A stretch of 64,000 bases of DNA. Source: Piromyces finnis. Its lineage: Eukaryota > Neocallimastigomycota > Neocallimastigomycetes > Neocallimastigales > Neocallimastigaceae. Below the pieces are notes generated by a model, which saw only the letters and a list, made by a program, of their open reading frames with translations, was not told where the DNA came from and did not search any database. Position numbers and translations under genes: made by a program. Positions 37,370 through 50,001 of the stretch are shown piece after piece. The stretch lies in contig MCFH01000016.1 in assembly GCA_002104945.1 (NCBI GenBank), forward strand, positions 806,001-870,000, in the 5' to 3' direction. Numbering within the stretch: the stretch's first letter is position 1; each line of letters begins with the position of its first letter.

Positions 37370-40300
37370 TCATGGAACAAAATTATGATCTCCATTGGTT
37401 GCGCTGGCCCTCCTGGCCTGTCTTACTGTTTCTTCAGCATTGACGCTCTTGGATGTTGCTTCAAACCTTTTGAACATTGTCCATTGCTGGCCAATAGCAA
37501 AAGGCATGATTTTGGTTAGAAGTTCCGCGGTTACCGTCAAGAATGGTGTTCCTTCATTAGTACCAGATTGAATCTGACGCTTACAAAGTTCTTTCCATTC
37601 CCTTGAATTGTAATTAATATTGTTAAAACTTCTTCCCCCAAGAAGGAATTTAAATATTTTACTGCACACACTAGAATAATCATACACATTAATATTCACC
37701 GGATTATTAGAACTATTACTATCATTAACTAAATTACTATCTAAATTAGAATTATTATCTTCACTATTGCTATCATTACTAATATTATTATTTCTATTAT
37801 TGTTATTATTACTATTGTTACTATTACTATTGTTACTATTACTATTGTTATTACTACTATTGTTACTATTACTATTAATGTTATTGCTATCTCTACTGAT
37901 ATTATCAATTTCATTATCATTGATAGGACTATTGGAATTACGTTGACTGAAAAAATTTAATAGCTGGACTATGGAATCATAATGTTTAATACGGATATCT
38001 CTAAATGTTGGACAATCTAATAACCAATGTTTAATACTTTGAACACCACACTTGCAACATGGACAGTAGTTAGGACAAACTGGATCAACAAATTTAGCAG
38101 CTTTGGCAACTCTAGCATCCAACTTGTATCCGCTTCTTGCTTTCAATAGCCAGTAGAAGCCATAGGCAAACTCTGGGTACTCATAACATAATTTAATAAA
38201 ATCTTTAGTTTCAATAAATTTATTATCATCATAATATTGCGCTTTGATTGAATTCCCTTTGAGATCTTTCCAATAAAAGTTTTTAATTGCTTTAATATCT
38301 CCATGCTTCTTTAGTTTTTTATCAAGTGTCCTACTTGATTTGCACCACGTGTATTTTCTAAATTTAGGAATGTAATTGACAAGGTGTGAGATAATACAAT
38401 TTGAGTTTTTCCATTTGTTAAAACATCTAACCTGAGCTAACGCACATTTGGCTGACAATGGAGGAATATTCAAATCTTTTGAAATAGAGTATAAAGATAT
38501 AAACGATACAGCTTTATGAACTCCGGCAATCCATCGTATTCCTTTGTTAACATGCTTCTGAGCAATTCTAGACCTGGCTTTGTTGGATCCAAGTAATGGT
38601 GCAAAGTATGAAACTCTGCTAATCACTTGTGAGTTAAGTACTAGCTTTTTGAAGGGAATAGGAATATTAGGATTTCTTAAGAATTTACTGACTGAAAAAA
38701 GTCCTTTCAAAACCTTGTTATTAAGAGCTTTAATTACTGGTTTAAGGGACAAATTCTTATCAAATGGAACACCAAGATAAGTATAGCAATCAGTAGTTGG
38801 AATGGGTTGTCCTGCTAAGTAAAATGTTGGATCTCTCTTGTTCTGATTTTCTATTGATTCAGGACGAATCACCATCGTTGAACATTTCTGGATACCAAAT
38901 TCCATTTCATTATACAAGGCCCATTCATTAACTCTTCTAAGCATCTTTTTTAAGTATCCTCTTGTTGGAGCACAAATAACTATGTCATCTGCAAAAAGTC
39001 CACCACAGCATCGAGTGTCACCTAAACTGACTCCTAAATCTTCACACTCTTTAAATATATCATTAATAAAGAGATTAAAGAGAATAGGAGAAAGAGGGCA
39101 ACCTTGACGGACACCTTTCTTCACATCAAAAGATTTCGAGAATTTTCCATCTAATTTGACATTAGCCTTAGATGTTAAATATAAATTTTTGATAAATTGT
39201 AAACTCTTACCTCGGATTCCTAAACAATCTAATTTATGGAGAATATTACCGATTGGGACTGAATCGTATGCTTTCCTGAGATCTAAAAAGGCCAAATATG
39301 TCTCTTTATTATCTAATTGACGTCTACGGCATATTTCTTGGATTGAAATGAAAAGACTGATATTTTCTTCCTTTTTTCGAAAACCAAATTGTTCAGGTCT
39401 AATGAAATTATTCTTTAGACCATATTCTGAAATTCTAGTGGTGACAATTTTGGAAATCAACTTAATACCATTATTGATAAGTGATATACCTCGATAGTTA
39501 TCACAATCTGTCAAATCTCCCTTCTTAGGAATAGAAACAATACTGGATTCATTCCATGAGCTGGGGAAATCTCCATCCCAAATACGGTTGAATAATTTAA
39601 GAATAAAATTTAACCCATGAGCATCATTATCTGAAGTAGTATTACCAGAAGAATTATTACCTGTAGCATTATTAGAATCATTACTTGATGGAATTAATGC
39701 TTTGTAAAATTCAATTGGAATACCATCCGGACCTGATGCTTTATAATTTGGAGTAGAGAGGATAGCTGACTTGACTTCATCAATACTAATATCTTGGTTG
39801 ATATCCCATTCATCAAGCATAGGAAGTGAAAAACGTTTGTTCATTGGTTCTTCATACCAATGCTCTAAATCAAGACTTACACCACTTGGATCTGATGCAA
39901 GCTTTTCGAAATGATCATGCCACACATCTAGTTGTTCTTCCGTAGCAACAACTAATTCTCCATTTTTATTTTTAATTGGTTGAGCAATAAAGAAAGAATC
40001 TTTTCCAATTTTTGCAGTTTTCTTGATCCATTTCCAGGCCTTCTTAGGATTATGACTCTTCATATACTCACATCCTGTTTTAATCCAATGAAGATATTCT
40101 TGTTTCCTAAATTCATTACATCTTTTGTGGATGTAATCAATGAGCTTACGGTAGATTTTAATTCTTTTAATAAATTCATCTATATCATAAATTCTTTCTT
40201 TTTTAAATCTCTTATACAACTTCATTTTGATTTTTTGAAGATTAAAAATTTGTTGTGAAATATGAAATGAAGACTTTATAACATTATTTGCTGAAGTAAT

Positions 40301-41893
40301 ACTGAGCTCGTCTGCAATTGAAAAAGCAGTTGAAGTAAACTCTTTGGAAAGTTCATCTGTAGAAACATTAGGATCGTTGAATTTTGCTGAAAGTATTTGG
40401 AATTTATTATGACTGAGAATAGATTCCTTTTCCTCAATACATTTTAATCTATTCCATTTCAGAATTTTCTTAGGAACATTAAAGTCATTAGAAAAATCTT
40501 CCATAGGAATAATTTTACCATTAATAAGAAGTGGCTTATGGTCTGATACTGGATAAAAATTATTTATAAATGATCCTGAGTGAATAAGATCTTTCATCTT
40601 CGAATTGATAAGAGCATGGTCAATGTCGGAAGATTGTTCACCTCGAGTCCAAGAGATAGTAGACCCTCTAAGCGGAAGAATTTCCCAATCTCCTAATCCA
40701 TTAATTGATAACCAGTTGGATAACTTAACTTTAGACATATTAAAATCACCAACAAGAATCGATGGATGGGATGAATGAGTTTGTAACCACAAGCGAACTT
40801 CTAACTTTGCATGATCAACATAGATGTTGTGATGACTATGAGGCATATAAACATTTCCAATCGAGCATTTGAATCTATTCCAAAGACTAAAAGTATAAAT
40901 AGAAATAATATACTTTCCAGAGAAGTTTTCAAGTGAGGCTTGACACGAATTGTGAAAACCTAAATATAAACCTCTCATTCCCGGAAATGATTCATCAGCT
41001 TTCTTGAAAAAGTGTCTATAGTTTCGCAAAGTAACACGACAAGGATAATCTGTATTCGATCCAGAACCATTACCAGTTTCTTGGAAACATAAAAATAATG
41101 GTTTGAAAATAGCTGTGAAATAGCTAATACTATCTCTCTTTTCGTGATTCCACCCATTGGTGTTCCAACTAAGACAAAAAGAAAAGTTATCAGGCTTGTT
41201 GGATGAGGAAGAATCGTTGCTATTATTATTATTATTAAAGTCATCGTTATTAATGGACGATGCATCAGAGGAATAAGTAGAACTATTACTAGATGGCTGT
41301 GAAACTGAAGAACTATCAACTATTGAACTGTTATCAGAGTTGATAGAACTATTAGAATTAATTGTTGAATGTTGAGATTGAAATTGTGTTTGCTGTAGAT
41401 CTGGAATATTTTCATGATGGGAAACTTGTTGAAGATCTTGTTGAAGATCTTGTTGAAGATCGGATTGTTGATGAGATTGTTGAACTGATTGTTGAAATGA
41501 TTGTTGAATAGAATGTTGATGTTTACTAGAAACTAAAATTTTACGTTTGAGTGTGGAAAAAGTGTATTTGTGATTCCTTCTACTACGAGCTGAAAAGGAA
41601 ATTGAGGTAACTGAAAGTTTCTTCTTTAATATGTGTAAGATTTTAATACAATCTTTCGATGAACCATGAACCTTGACTAAGAAAAAGTGATCATTGAAAG
41701 TCTGAAAATATTTAACACTAATAACTGAATTAAATTTATCTTCTAGAATAACCTCGAGTTTTTCCCATAGCATATTTACTGACCATGATCGAATACCACG
41801 GATAAAGAAGGAGCGAATATCATCTAAGGGGATACCATAAGACCGTGTACCACGTCTGATATAATTCTTATCTTTAATATAAAGGACTGACAT
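37370..41893 (-). CDS. LINE polyprotein: N-terminal extension, AP endonuclease, reverse transcriptase, C-terminal Cys/His knuckle
   Basis: 1507 residues, uninterrupted. Residues 1-120: basic, possibly RNA-binding region of unknown family. 128-230: Gln-, Ser- and Asn-rich spacer. 238-455: apurinic endonuclease with SWNTNGW (242-248), CFQETG (E272), VGDFN (D383, N385), SDIDHAL (422-428) and SDHKPL (D451, H452), all key residues present. About 710-1060: reverse transcriptase with KASGPDGIP (718-726), NYRGISL (799-805), AFLDLRKAYDSVP (868-880), GVRQGCPLSPILFN (927-940) and the catalytic FADD box (967-970). Near 1273-1294: a Cys-rich C.C..H....C knuckle, as at the C-terminus of L1-type ORF2 proteins. 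A Ser/Asn-rich linker (about 1320-1400) precedes a conserved-looking tail. No RNase H domain is visible. No separate ORF1 is found upstream, so the N-terminal extension may substitute for it. Confidence 0.95.
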   Translation of the reverse strand: MSVLYIKDKNYIRRGTRSYGIPLDDIRSFFIRGIRSWSVNMLWEKLEVILEDKFNSVISVKYFQTFNDHFFLVKVHGSSKDCIKILHILKKKLSVTSISFSARSRRNHKYTFSTLKRKILVSSKHQHSIQQSFQQSVQQSHQQSDLQQDLQQDLQQVSHHENIPDLQQTQFQSQHSTINSNSSINSDNSSIVDSSSVSQPSSNSSTYSSDASSINNDDFNNNNNSNDSSSSNKPDNFSFCLSWNTNGWNHEKRDSISYFTAIFKPLFLCFQETGNGSGSNTDYPCRVTLRNYRHFFKKADESFPGMRGLYLGFHNSCQASLENFSGKYIISIYTFSLWNRFKCSIGNVYMPHSHHNIYVDHAKLEVRLWLQTHSSHPSILVGDFNMSKVKLSNWLSINGLGDWEILPLRGSTISWTRGEQSSDIDHALINSKMKDLIHSGSFINNFYPVSDHKPLLINGKIIPMEDFSNDFNVPKKILKWNRLKCIEEKESILSHNKFQILSAKFNDPNVSTDELSKEFTSTAFSIADELSITSANNVIKSSFHISQQIFNLQKIKMKLYKRFKKERIYDIDEFIKRIKIYRKLIDYIHKRCNEFRKQEYLHWIKTGCEYMKSHNPKKAWKWIKKTAKIGKDSFFIAQPIKNKNGELVVATEEQLDVWHDHFEKLASDPSGVSLDLEHWYEEPMNKRFSLPMLDEWDINQDISIDEVKSAILSTPNYKASGPDGIPIEFYKALIPSSNDSNNATGNNSSGNTTSDNDAHGLNFILKLFNRIWDGDFPSSWNESSIVSIPKKGDLTDCDNYRGISLINNGIKLISKIVTTRISEYGLKNNFIRPEQFGFRKKEENISLFISIQEICRRRQLDNKETYLAFLDLRKAYDSVPIGNILHKLDCLGIRGKSLQFIKNLYLTSKANVKLDGKFSKSFDVKKGVRQGCPLSPILFNLFINDIFKECEDLGVSLGDTRCCGGLFADDIVICAPTRGYLKKMLRRVNEWALYNEMEFGIQKCSTMVIRPESIENQNKRDPTFYLAGQPIPTTDCYTYLGVPFDKNLSLKPVIKALNNKVLKGLFSVSKFLRNPNIPIPFKKLVLNSQVISRVSYFAPLLGSNKARSRIAQKHVNKGIRWIAGVHKAVSFISLYSISKDLNIPPLSAKCALAQVRCFNKWKNSNCIISHLVNYIPKFRKYTWCKSSRTLDKKLKKHGDIKAIKNFYWKDLKGNSIKAQYYDDNKFIETKDFIKLCYEYPEFAYGFYWLLKARSGYKLDARVAKAAKFVDPVCPNYCPCCKCGVQSIKHWLLDCPTFRDIRIKHYDSIVQLLNFFSQRNSNSPINDNEIDNISRDSNNINSNSNNSSNNNSNSNNSNSNNSNNNNNRNNNISNDSNSEDNNSNLDSNLVNDSNSSNNPVNINVYDYSSVCSKIFKFLLGGRSFNNINYNSREWKELCKRQIQSGTNEGTPFLTVTAELLTKIMPFAIGQQWTMFKRFEATSKSVNAEETVRQARRASATNGDHNFVP

Positions 41894-42490
41894 GATAATA
41901 AATTCTAATTAAAAAATATTGAATATAAAATAAATACTAATAAAAAATATAAATATAACGTATATGGAAAAAAATCTGTCTCTCTCTCTCTTCTTAAAAG
42001 TACTAGATAGTACAAAAATTGTTACGATGCTTTGTTTAAAGTTTCTTTTTTTGAATTCTAGTTGTTAATTTTTTTTAAAAATTCTAGTTTTGGTTTGTTG
42101 TTAGTAAATTCAATTCGCTTTTTGACACTAAACTTGTTTGACTTTACTTTTCATTAAATATTTAAATTGGTAAAAAAATTTGAATCAAGAATGTCAACAC
42201 CAGAAAGCTTGTGAATAGTATTTTTACATGATGTAGAGTGAATCAGTCTCTTACAAGAACAATACAACAATAGCTACATGAATATAAAAATACAATGCAA
42301 ATGCTAAAGTTGACTACATTGGATTCTTACAAGAGAAGAGTAGTACTACATGAATACATGAATAAAAGAAAAAATACAGCAACAAAATGTATTACTCTTC
42401 TAATTAAATACTATACAAACTTACCTGAATATCAAACATTCAACTTATTCATCAAATACTTAAATTCGATGAATAAAATGTTTTTTAATC

Positions 42491-42659
42491 GCTCAGTACC
42501 ATGAGCTTAGTCCTAATAATTTTCCCTTAAAGACTAACCAAGCATCCATTGCGCAATGCTTGGATTTAATTCTTTCTACTCTCTCAGTACCATGAGCATG
42601 AGTAGACCCCCTTGAGAAACTACATTTATTAAATAAATGAAGGCACGTTTCCAAGAGGG
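42491..42659 (-). other. Structured 5' terminus of the LINE transcript
   Basis: Four stem-loops are packed into the first 170 nt. At the terminus, 42652-42659 pairs with 42607-42614 (8 bp, one pair a G-U only in the element-sense RNA), stacked on GAAAC/GTTTC (42647-42651 with 42616-42620), enclosing a CATTTAT/ATAAATG hairpin. Next, GAGTAG/CTACTC (42600-42605 with 42576-42581) encloses CTCA/TGAG. Then CCAAGCA/TGCTTGG (42538-42563) contains the 12-bp palindrome CATTGCGCAATG. Last is GCTCA/TGAGC (42491-42506). The 14-mer CTCAGTACCATGAG occurs twice, 91 bp apart. Confidence 0.7.
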
Positions 42660-42672
42660 AAATTGAGCTTTT
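42660..42672. repeat. Target-site duplication, copy at LINE 5' end
   Basis: AAATTGAGCTTTT directly abutting the GGG that complements the element's first CCC. It is identical to 37089-37101. Confidence 0.88.
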
Positions 42673-45600
42673 ATCTTTTTGAAATACTTTTTTTTTTTTC
42701 TTTTATCATTATTCTACTGAAAAGATGTTACTTTTATTACAATTTATTTAAAAACATCAATAAATTGACTAGACATTAAATAATATTATTAATAATATTA
42801 TCTGTGTTATGCCTTATTCACTGGTTCAAGGTGTCGAAATAAAATTAATAAATAATAAAATATACCCGAAATTATAGATAGAAACTTTGACTATTTATGA
42901 ATTCAACTTAGAATGTAAAATTCAAAATGCATAATATAAATATTATGAATTAACAATTATAACTTTACAAATATTCCATAAATTAATTATTATTTTCATT
43001 TTCTCTTCTACCTATATAACTATTTAATTTCAAAGTTTTGAAATTTATAAACTAAATTAAAATAATAATAAAAGTCCAAAAAATTAAATATTATTTGATA
43101 AAAAAAAAAAAGACTAATATTAATGGTTATAAAATTAGATATTCAAATTCAAAGCATTATTCATTAATAATAATAATTTTATTTTTAATATATTTATAAA
43201 AACCGAACATTTCTATTATTAAAGTATTGCTTTAAAAATAATACTATAGGAACTATATATAAATAATATTTTAAGAAATTCTAAGTTAGTATTAGTTTAA
43301 TTATTATTATAAAAAAAAGGTCAAATTTATTCCTTTTAAATAATAATTAAATGAACTTTTTATATAATAACTAAAAAATTATTACTATCCAGAGTATTTA
43401 CCATATTTTTTCAAATAATAATAATAAGAAGAAGAAAATAAATAAATAAAAAGATTTAGATTATAATTTAATAATTTGTCAATATTTATTTCTAAAAATG
43501 AAATATTCACATTGATAAACATTATTATTTTAATATAAAATACCCAATTTATCATTTTCTAATAAACAACTTTTATTTCCAATAGTTAGAGTATGGAACA
43601 TGGGTAAAGTGGAACATGAGTATGGAACATTGAAAACAATATTAATAATATTTTTAATAAAAATAATAAAAAAAAAAAAAGGATGAGATTAAAATAATAA
43701 ATAAAGGTAAATAAATAATTGTCAATTTTATTTAGAGTTAATATGAAATAACATTCTTATTAAATAATTAAATATTCTTAATCCAAGAAGTATTTTAAGT
43801 GAAACATAATAGATTGTGTATATACTAAAATATATAAAAAAAAAAAAAAAAAACTTTTATTTATTCATATACATATGTTTAATAACATTAATATAAATAA
43901 AAAAGTTTAAATAAGTTTTATATATAATTTCAATATAATTTAAAGTATTTTATAAAGATTTTACTTATTTAAAAGTCTATTTAAGGAGAATGACATTCAA
44001 AAAGGAATACGTTTATTCATCCTACTGTAATAATGTTTATCTTCATTAATGAATAATAAAAAAAGTATTACTAGTTCAATAATTTTGTTTCTAATTTAAA
44101 AAAAAACATTGTAATTTTAATAATTAATTGAGTTTATTATATTTTAAAATCAAAACAATAAGTTTGATAATATTCAATAAAGGTTTCTTTTCCATAAAAA
44201 GTCAACAACAACAATATACTTTGAATGATTCACAAAAATTGAAAAAAAAAAAAAAAAAAGAATAATATAAATAAACAAAAAACCTTTAATAGAAATTTAC
44301 ATTCTTTATTAAATTTTTTTGTGTTTATTATTTTCTCCCATTTGTCTTCCATTATCATTATTAAAGAATATATATATTAGTAATAATAAATGAAATTTTA
44401 TAATTTAATTTATATTTGTCAAGAATAATAAAAAATATTTAATAAATTCAATCTTTAATTTTATTTTTTATTTAATTCCTTTTTTTTTAAAAAAAGCCTC
44501 CTTTTTTAATTTTTATTAGATTTTTATAATTATTTAAATTTAAAAAAATAGAAATTGTTATGTAGTACAAATTAATTAAGAATGATTTTCTAAAAAAAGA
44601 AAAAGAATATAATTTTTAGCATTATGCCACACCTTATAAATTATAGTTTATTTTGTTATGTTGTATAACAACAAAGTTAAAATAATAGAAAAGTTTAAAA
44701 AGAAATATACATTTTTTTAATTTATTTTATTTTCTCCATTTTATATAGTGTATTGTTTAAATCATATTTTATTATTTTGATTTTGAATAGATTAAACCTT
44801 ATTTATATAACTTTTGAAAAGAAAGAAAAAAAATTGATTTTCATTCTATGAAAAATTTTAGGTAAATCAATATAAGAAATAATAAATTGCCCGATTTATT
44901 AGATATAAATTAAAAAAAAAAAAAGATGTATATCTACACAGAAATGAATAGAAATATAGGAAAAGAAATGATTATATATAATGTGTATATATAGCATTTA
45001 ATAATACATTAATTTCAATTTTTATGTAAATATAATTTATTGATTATCAATAGAATTAAAATTTTAAAAACGATATTATATAATAATAATAATCTTATTG
45101 TACAATTAATATATTATATACATTATATATATATAATAGAATAATCTCCATTACATTATAGTATAATAATTTAATGTATCTATCTTTTTTTGTAGACCTA
45201 TAAAAGAAAAAAGACAGCTTATTCAATATGAAAGTAATAATACATCAATATATATTTTTCATCATTTAATTTATACAATCTGTGTAATTAAATTTATTAA
45301 CATAATGAATTTTTGTGTTTATTTTAGTTATACAACATTACTATGGTAAATTTTTACTAACAATATGAAGGATAGAATAAAATTTTTATATTGTTTCTCA
45401 TTTAATTAAATATTTTTTATATACATAATTATAATTTCTTTAATTAACAATAAAAAAATTTAAAATGAAATTCTAGATTCCTTTTTTTTTTTTAATATAA
45501 ATTTATAATTTCTTATCACTATTTCTGGTCAATTTCTTTTTAAAATATTTTGGGGTAGAACAAAAAGTTCTAGATCTTCTTTTTTAACTAGTTTATTGAA

Positions 45601-48600
45601 TTGTTATTTGAAAGTGTCTGATCATTTTAATTCAATGAAATTAAAAATAAAGTTTTATTAAAAAAAACTTTAATGAATATTACTAAATATTCTATAAAAT
45701 TTTATAGAGTTTTTACTATATTATCATCAAAAATGTTATATAAAATACTTGTTTATATAGGAATTATTTGGATAGTTAATAGTTTCTTTTAATAAATTAC
45801 TACTATGCTATTTATAATAATGATGTTTTTTTTTTCATATTTTTTTGACAACATAAGGTATACTCTAATTTTTTGATTGACTTGGCACATTTTATAATTT
45901 TAATTATTCTAGGTGGCTTTTTATTGCAAAGGCGTTTTTTTTAATGCCTTTTTAATTAATATAATATTAAGTTTGGATCTCATTAATTTTTCATTTCCCA
46001 TTTTATAATAATTAAACTTTTTTTAATCATTTCAATAGTTTTATTAATTCTTTTAATTTTTTAATGAAATAAATCTTAATAAATAAATGTTTACATTTTT
46101 TATATAGATTAAAAATGTGACTCTTTTATAAGAATAAATTAATTATTAAAATTATAAATGAAATAAATGAATTTATATATATATAAAAACAGTTATAATA
46201 GAAATAATTATTTTTAATATATATTAGTAGTATATTCCATGTATTGATTAATATAATTTTATTATTAAATAGTATAAAGATTTGATTTTCATTCATTCTA
46301 CCTTTTAATAAATAAAAATAAAATTAAAAAAAAAAAAAGCCAGATGATATTTTTAGTGAAGCATTATTTTAATCCTTCACTAAAAATATATTATGAATAT
46401 ATTGTTACATTGTTCATTTTTCATATGTTAAAAAATAAAATTCTTTAGACCATTCTTCTATTATTATTCTATCCTTTTATAAATTTTTAATATTAATTTC
46501 ATTTTTAATTATTAAAGAGAAAATAAAACTCAACCATAAAATAGTAGTATTTAATTAAAATATAAATTATACTGACCGCTTTCTTAATTCTATTAGAATA
46601 ATATATAATTTATATCTGTTTTTTTTTTTTTACATTAAAATTCAATTGCTTTAATGGCTTATATACCTTATAAAAATTGTAATCGAGTTTACTTTTTTTA
46701 AAATATATATAATATTTTAAAAAGTTCATAAGAATGAAATACTTTAATTCAACCTAGTTATTAATAAAGTAAAAAAAAATCATCTATAATTAATATTTTT
46801 ATTGTTGATGATGGTATTGATATTGTTGTTGATATTTTTTTTTTTTAACTGTTAAAGTATAACCTTACTTTTCTCTTTGTTAAATAATTAATTCCCATTT
46901 AACCGTCTTAATTAAAATATTAATTAATTCTTCCTCAAATTTAATTTAGTAAGTAAAAATTGACAAATATTAATTTGGTAACAAAAATTAAATGATAATA
47001 AAATGAAATAATTAAATAAATATTATAATGTTACACGAATTAAATGAGTTTTATTACTAATTTTTATTTATTTGATTTTGTTTTTTTATTTATTTATTTA
47101 TTTATTTTTTCTTATGCCTTTTATAAATATATACTGTATACTACTTTAAAATAATACTATAAAATTTACTTTTTCAGATATTATATTTTTGATATACAAA
47201 AGTTTTAATTAAACAAATACTACTTTTTTTAAACATCTTCAATTATCATTTTAGATATAATATATATATATATACATTTTTTTACCAACGCAACTTTTTT
47301 TTAACTATTAAAACCATTAATTAATATAATTATTTATTAAAAAAGTAATGAAATAATTAAACTTTTATAATTTTTATTATTAAATTTGTGATTTATGTTT
47401 CAGAAATAAATTAAAAAAAAACTTTAATTCTATGGTTAAAAAAAAAAAAAAAAAAGCTTTTTTAAAATCAAGAGAAAAATCTATTATATTAATTTAGCTA
47501 TATTAAGATTTTAATAATAATGTAAAAAAAAAAGTTTATTAAACAATGTATAAAATTATAACTTTTTATGTCTCAAATAATTATGTCATTTAAATATATT
47601 AAATATTAATATATACATTATAAATAGTATAATAAATTTAAATGTTTAATGGCAAATCATTTATCTTGATAAGATCTTGTTAAAATTTTGTTTTTCGGGT
47701 AGAAATATGAGTAATAATGAAAAATAAAACAATTTTTATTTAATACTTTGATGATGGTCGATAGAATAAAAATAATTCAAATAATATTATAATTTTATTC
47801 AATGTATGAATAATAATTAAGGATATTAATAAATTACAAATTATAAAATAGTCAAAAGCCATATTTCATCGAATGATAATTTTTAATTATAGATGATAGA
47901 ATAAGGATTCCTTTTTCCTTCTTCTATTATAATGTAATAGAAAAGGAAAAATAATACCTTTTTTTTTTGTTATATGATTTAAATATGATTTATAAGATTG
48001 TCTTTATTTTCAATTTCAATTCAATTAAACCAATCTAATTAACATAAAAAAAAATAATAAATAAACCAAAATTTTACCCATATTTTTATTTAAAAAGAAA
48101 AAAATCATCCAATTGTTTAAGAAAAAATAAACTATTATCTATAGAATTAATAAAATTTTAATTATTAAAATTATTAGTATTTAAATTTATGTAGAACCAG
48201 TCCTATTTTTTAATTTTGATTTTCATAAAAAAAATCCTATTAGTTTTAATTATTATTCATATAATCCTATTATAACAATATAAAAAAATAATTACTAATA
48301 AAAAAATACTAAAAAAGGAAAAAAAATTATAAATAATAAATAATATTATAATCTTTACTTTTTTATTTAATATTTAATAAATGGTAGTTTAACAGAAATT
48401 TTAATGATATAGAATTATAAAATGATTATATTAGTATCCAAGTCCAAAGTTAAAAAGTATATTCATAATAATACCAAACATATTAATAATAACTATAGTA
48501 TTTACAAATTATAAAAGTTTAAAAAAAATAATAAATATAAAAAGGAAATTTAAATAAGTTGTAATAAAAAAAATAAAATGTATGTTATGGGGTTTCCATT

Positions 48601-50001
48601 TTAAATAATACCATAAATAAATATTGTTACCCTTTTTTATTATAAAAAAATAAATATAATAGAATAAAATTTAAATTTAATTAATAAACAGTATAGAAAA
48701 TTAATTATTAGAGTTTATTACTAAAGAAATTATAATTACTAAGAAAATTATAAAAAAGTTTATTTAATATTATTTTTATAGAAATAATAAAATAATTATG
48801 AACTGTTTTTAATTTATTTATTTATGATAAACTTTATTTAATATAATAAATAATAAAATTATATTAAAAAAGGAATTTAAGGAAAAACCACAAAATTTTT
48901 TTAAAAAAAATTTTTAAGGGATAATAGTATAAATGTATTTTAATATATAAAATATATTATTGGATATTTATTAAAATATAGAAATAAAATGTATTGTTAA
49001 AATAAATTAAAAAAAAAAAAAGAAATTAATTTTTAATTTATTTTTTAAAAATGTATTGTTCAAATAAATTATTTTATATATTTTAAGGTTCTATATATAC
49101 AATCCTACTATAAAAGAATAAAATAAATATGATAATAGATGGTAATATATTATATTATTCTTATTTATTATACTTTTTGATATATTCATAACAATAATTA
49201 ATATATGAAAATAATACATTTTTTGATTTTTTTTTGTAAAGAATAAAATCTTAATAGTTAGGTGATACAATAATATTTTTTTTTAATTTATAATAAATAA
49301 AATATATTGTAATTTTTTATATTGAAATATATTGAAAGCATTTACAAAGTTTATAAAATAGAATTTTTTAAATTCATTATAAATTCATTCTTTAAAAAGT
49401 ATTATTTAATAAACTTTATTAGAATTATTTTTTATTATTCCATATTAAAAAAAATTAATAATTAGAAATAAACGATTTTTTAATATAAATACATTTTATT
49501 TCTTTTTTTTTTTTTTTTTTTTTAATTTTTTATTTTAACAAAGTAAAAGAATATTAAGAAATAAAGATATTATTTTTTTTTAAATAGTATAGAAATAAAA
49601 AAAAAAAAAGTATTATATAAAAAGTAATATAGACTATTAAATTATATAACTAGAAAAAGTGTTTTTTATTTCAAAATATTATATAAAAAAGAATAAGTTT
49701 ATAAATGTCCTATCATTTAAAAACTTTTTAATTTTAAAATTTTTTAAAATGCAAATGTAAAATGCAATTCTAAAAAAAAAAAAAATAAAAAGTAAAAAAA
49801 GAAAAAGAAAAACCAAAATAATTATTTAGAATTTTATTATTTATTTATTAAATCTAACTATTAATAAAATATTACAACAACCAAAAAAAAAAAAAAAAAA
49901 CTAAAAATAAAGTATTAAATACAGAACCTATTTATATTTCATAAAAATATTATAAATATTATATAGGTTTATTACTTTACATTTATTGTATATATAAGAG
50001 T
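42673..50001. other. AT-rich gene desert, 7.3 kb
   Basis: No supported gene on either strand. It consists of homopolymers, short AT repeats, a (TTTA)n stretch near 47085-47107 and otherwise featureless AT-rich DNA. The last few hundred bases should include the promoter of the first bZIP gene. Confidence 0.55.

Larger units (their letters stand above)
37102..42659 (-). mobile_element. Full-length L1-like LINE retrotransposon, about 5.56 kb
   Basis: Element sense is the minus strand: a 766-nt structured 5' UTR (42659 down to 41894), one intact 1507-codon ORF (41893-37370), a 240-nt 3' UTR and a poly(A) tail (T-run at 37102-37129 on plus). It is bounded by 13-bp direct repeats AAATTGAGCTTTT at 37089-37101 and 42660-42672. 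The inferred nick falls after TTTT on the plus strand (TTTT/A), the kind of site cut by L1-type apurinic endonucleases, and the T-tract continues from that TTTT exactly as target-primed reverse transcription predicts. An undamaged ORF, perfect duplications and a long pure tail indicate a recent insertion. Composition is visibly less AT-rich than the flanks. Confidence 0.93.

Noticed and set aside
42295-42504. 69-codon plus-strand ATG frame
   Set aside because: Lies antisense in the LINE 5' UTR; its end coincides with the repeated hairpin and it has no domain.
42491-42659. Firm assignment as an HDV-like ribozyme
   Set aside because: The second stem I can draw is nested in the first, not pseudoknotted, and I cannot identify the required P2 closing strand or active-site C, so it is left as an open question.
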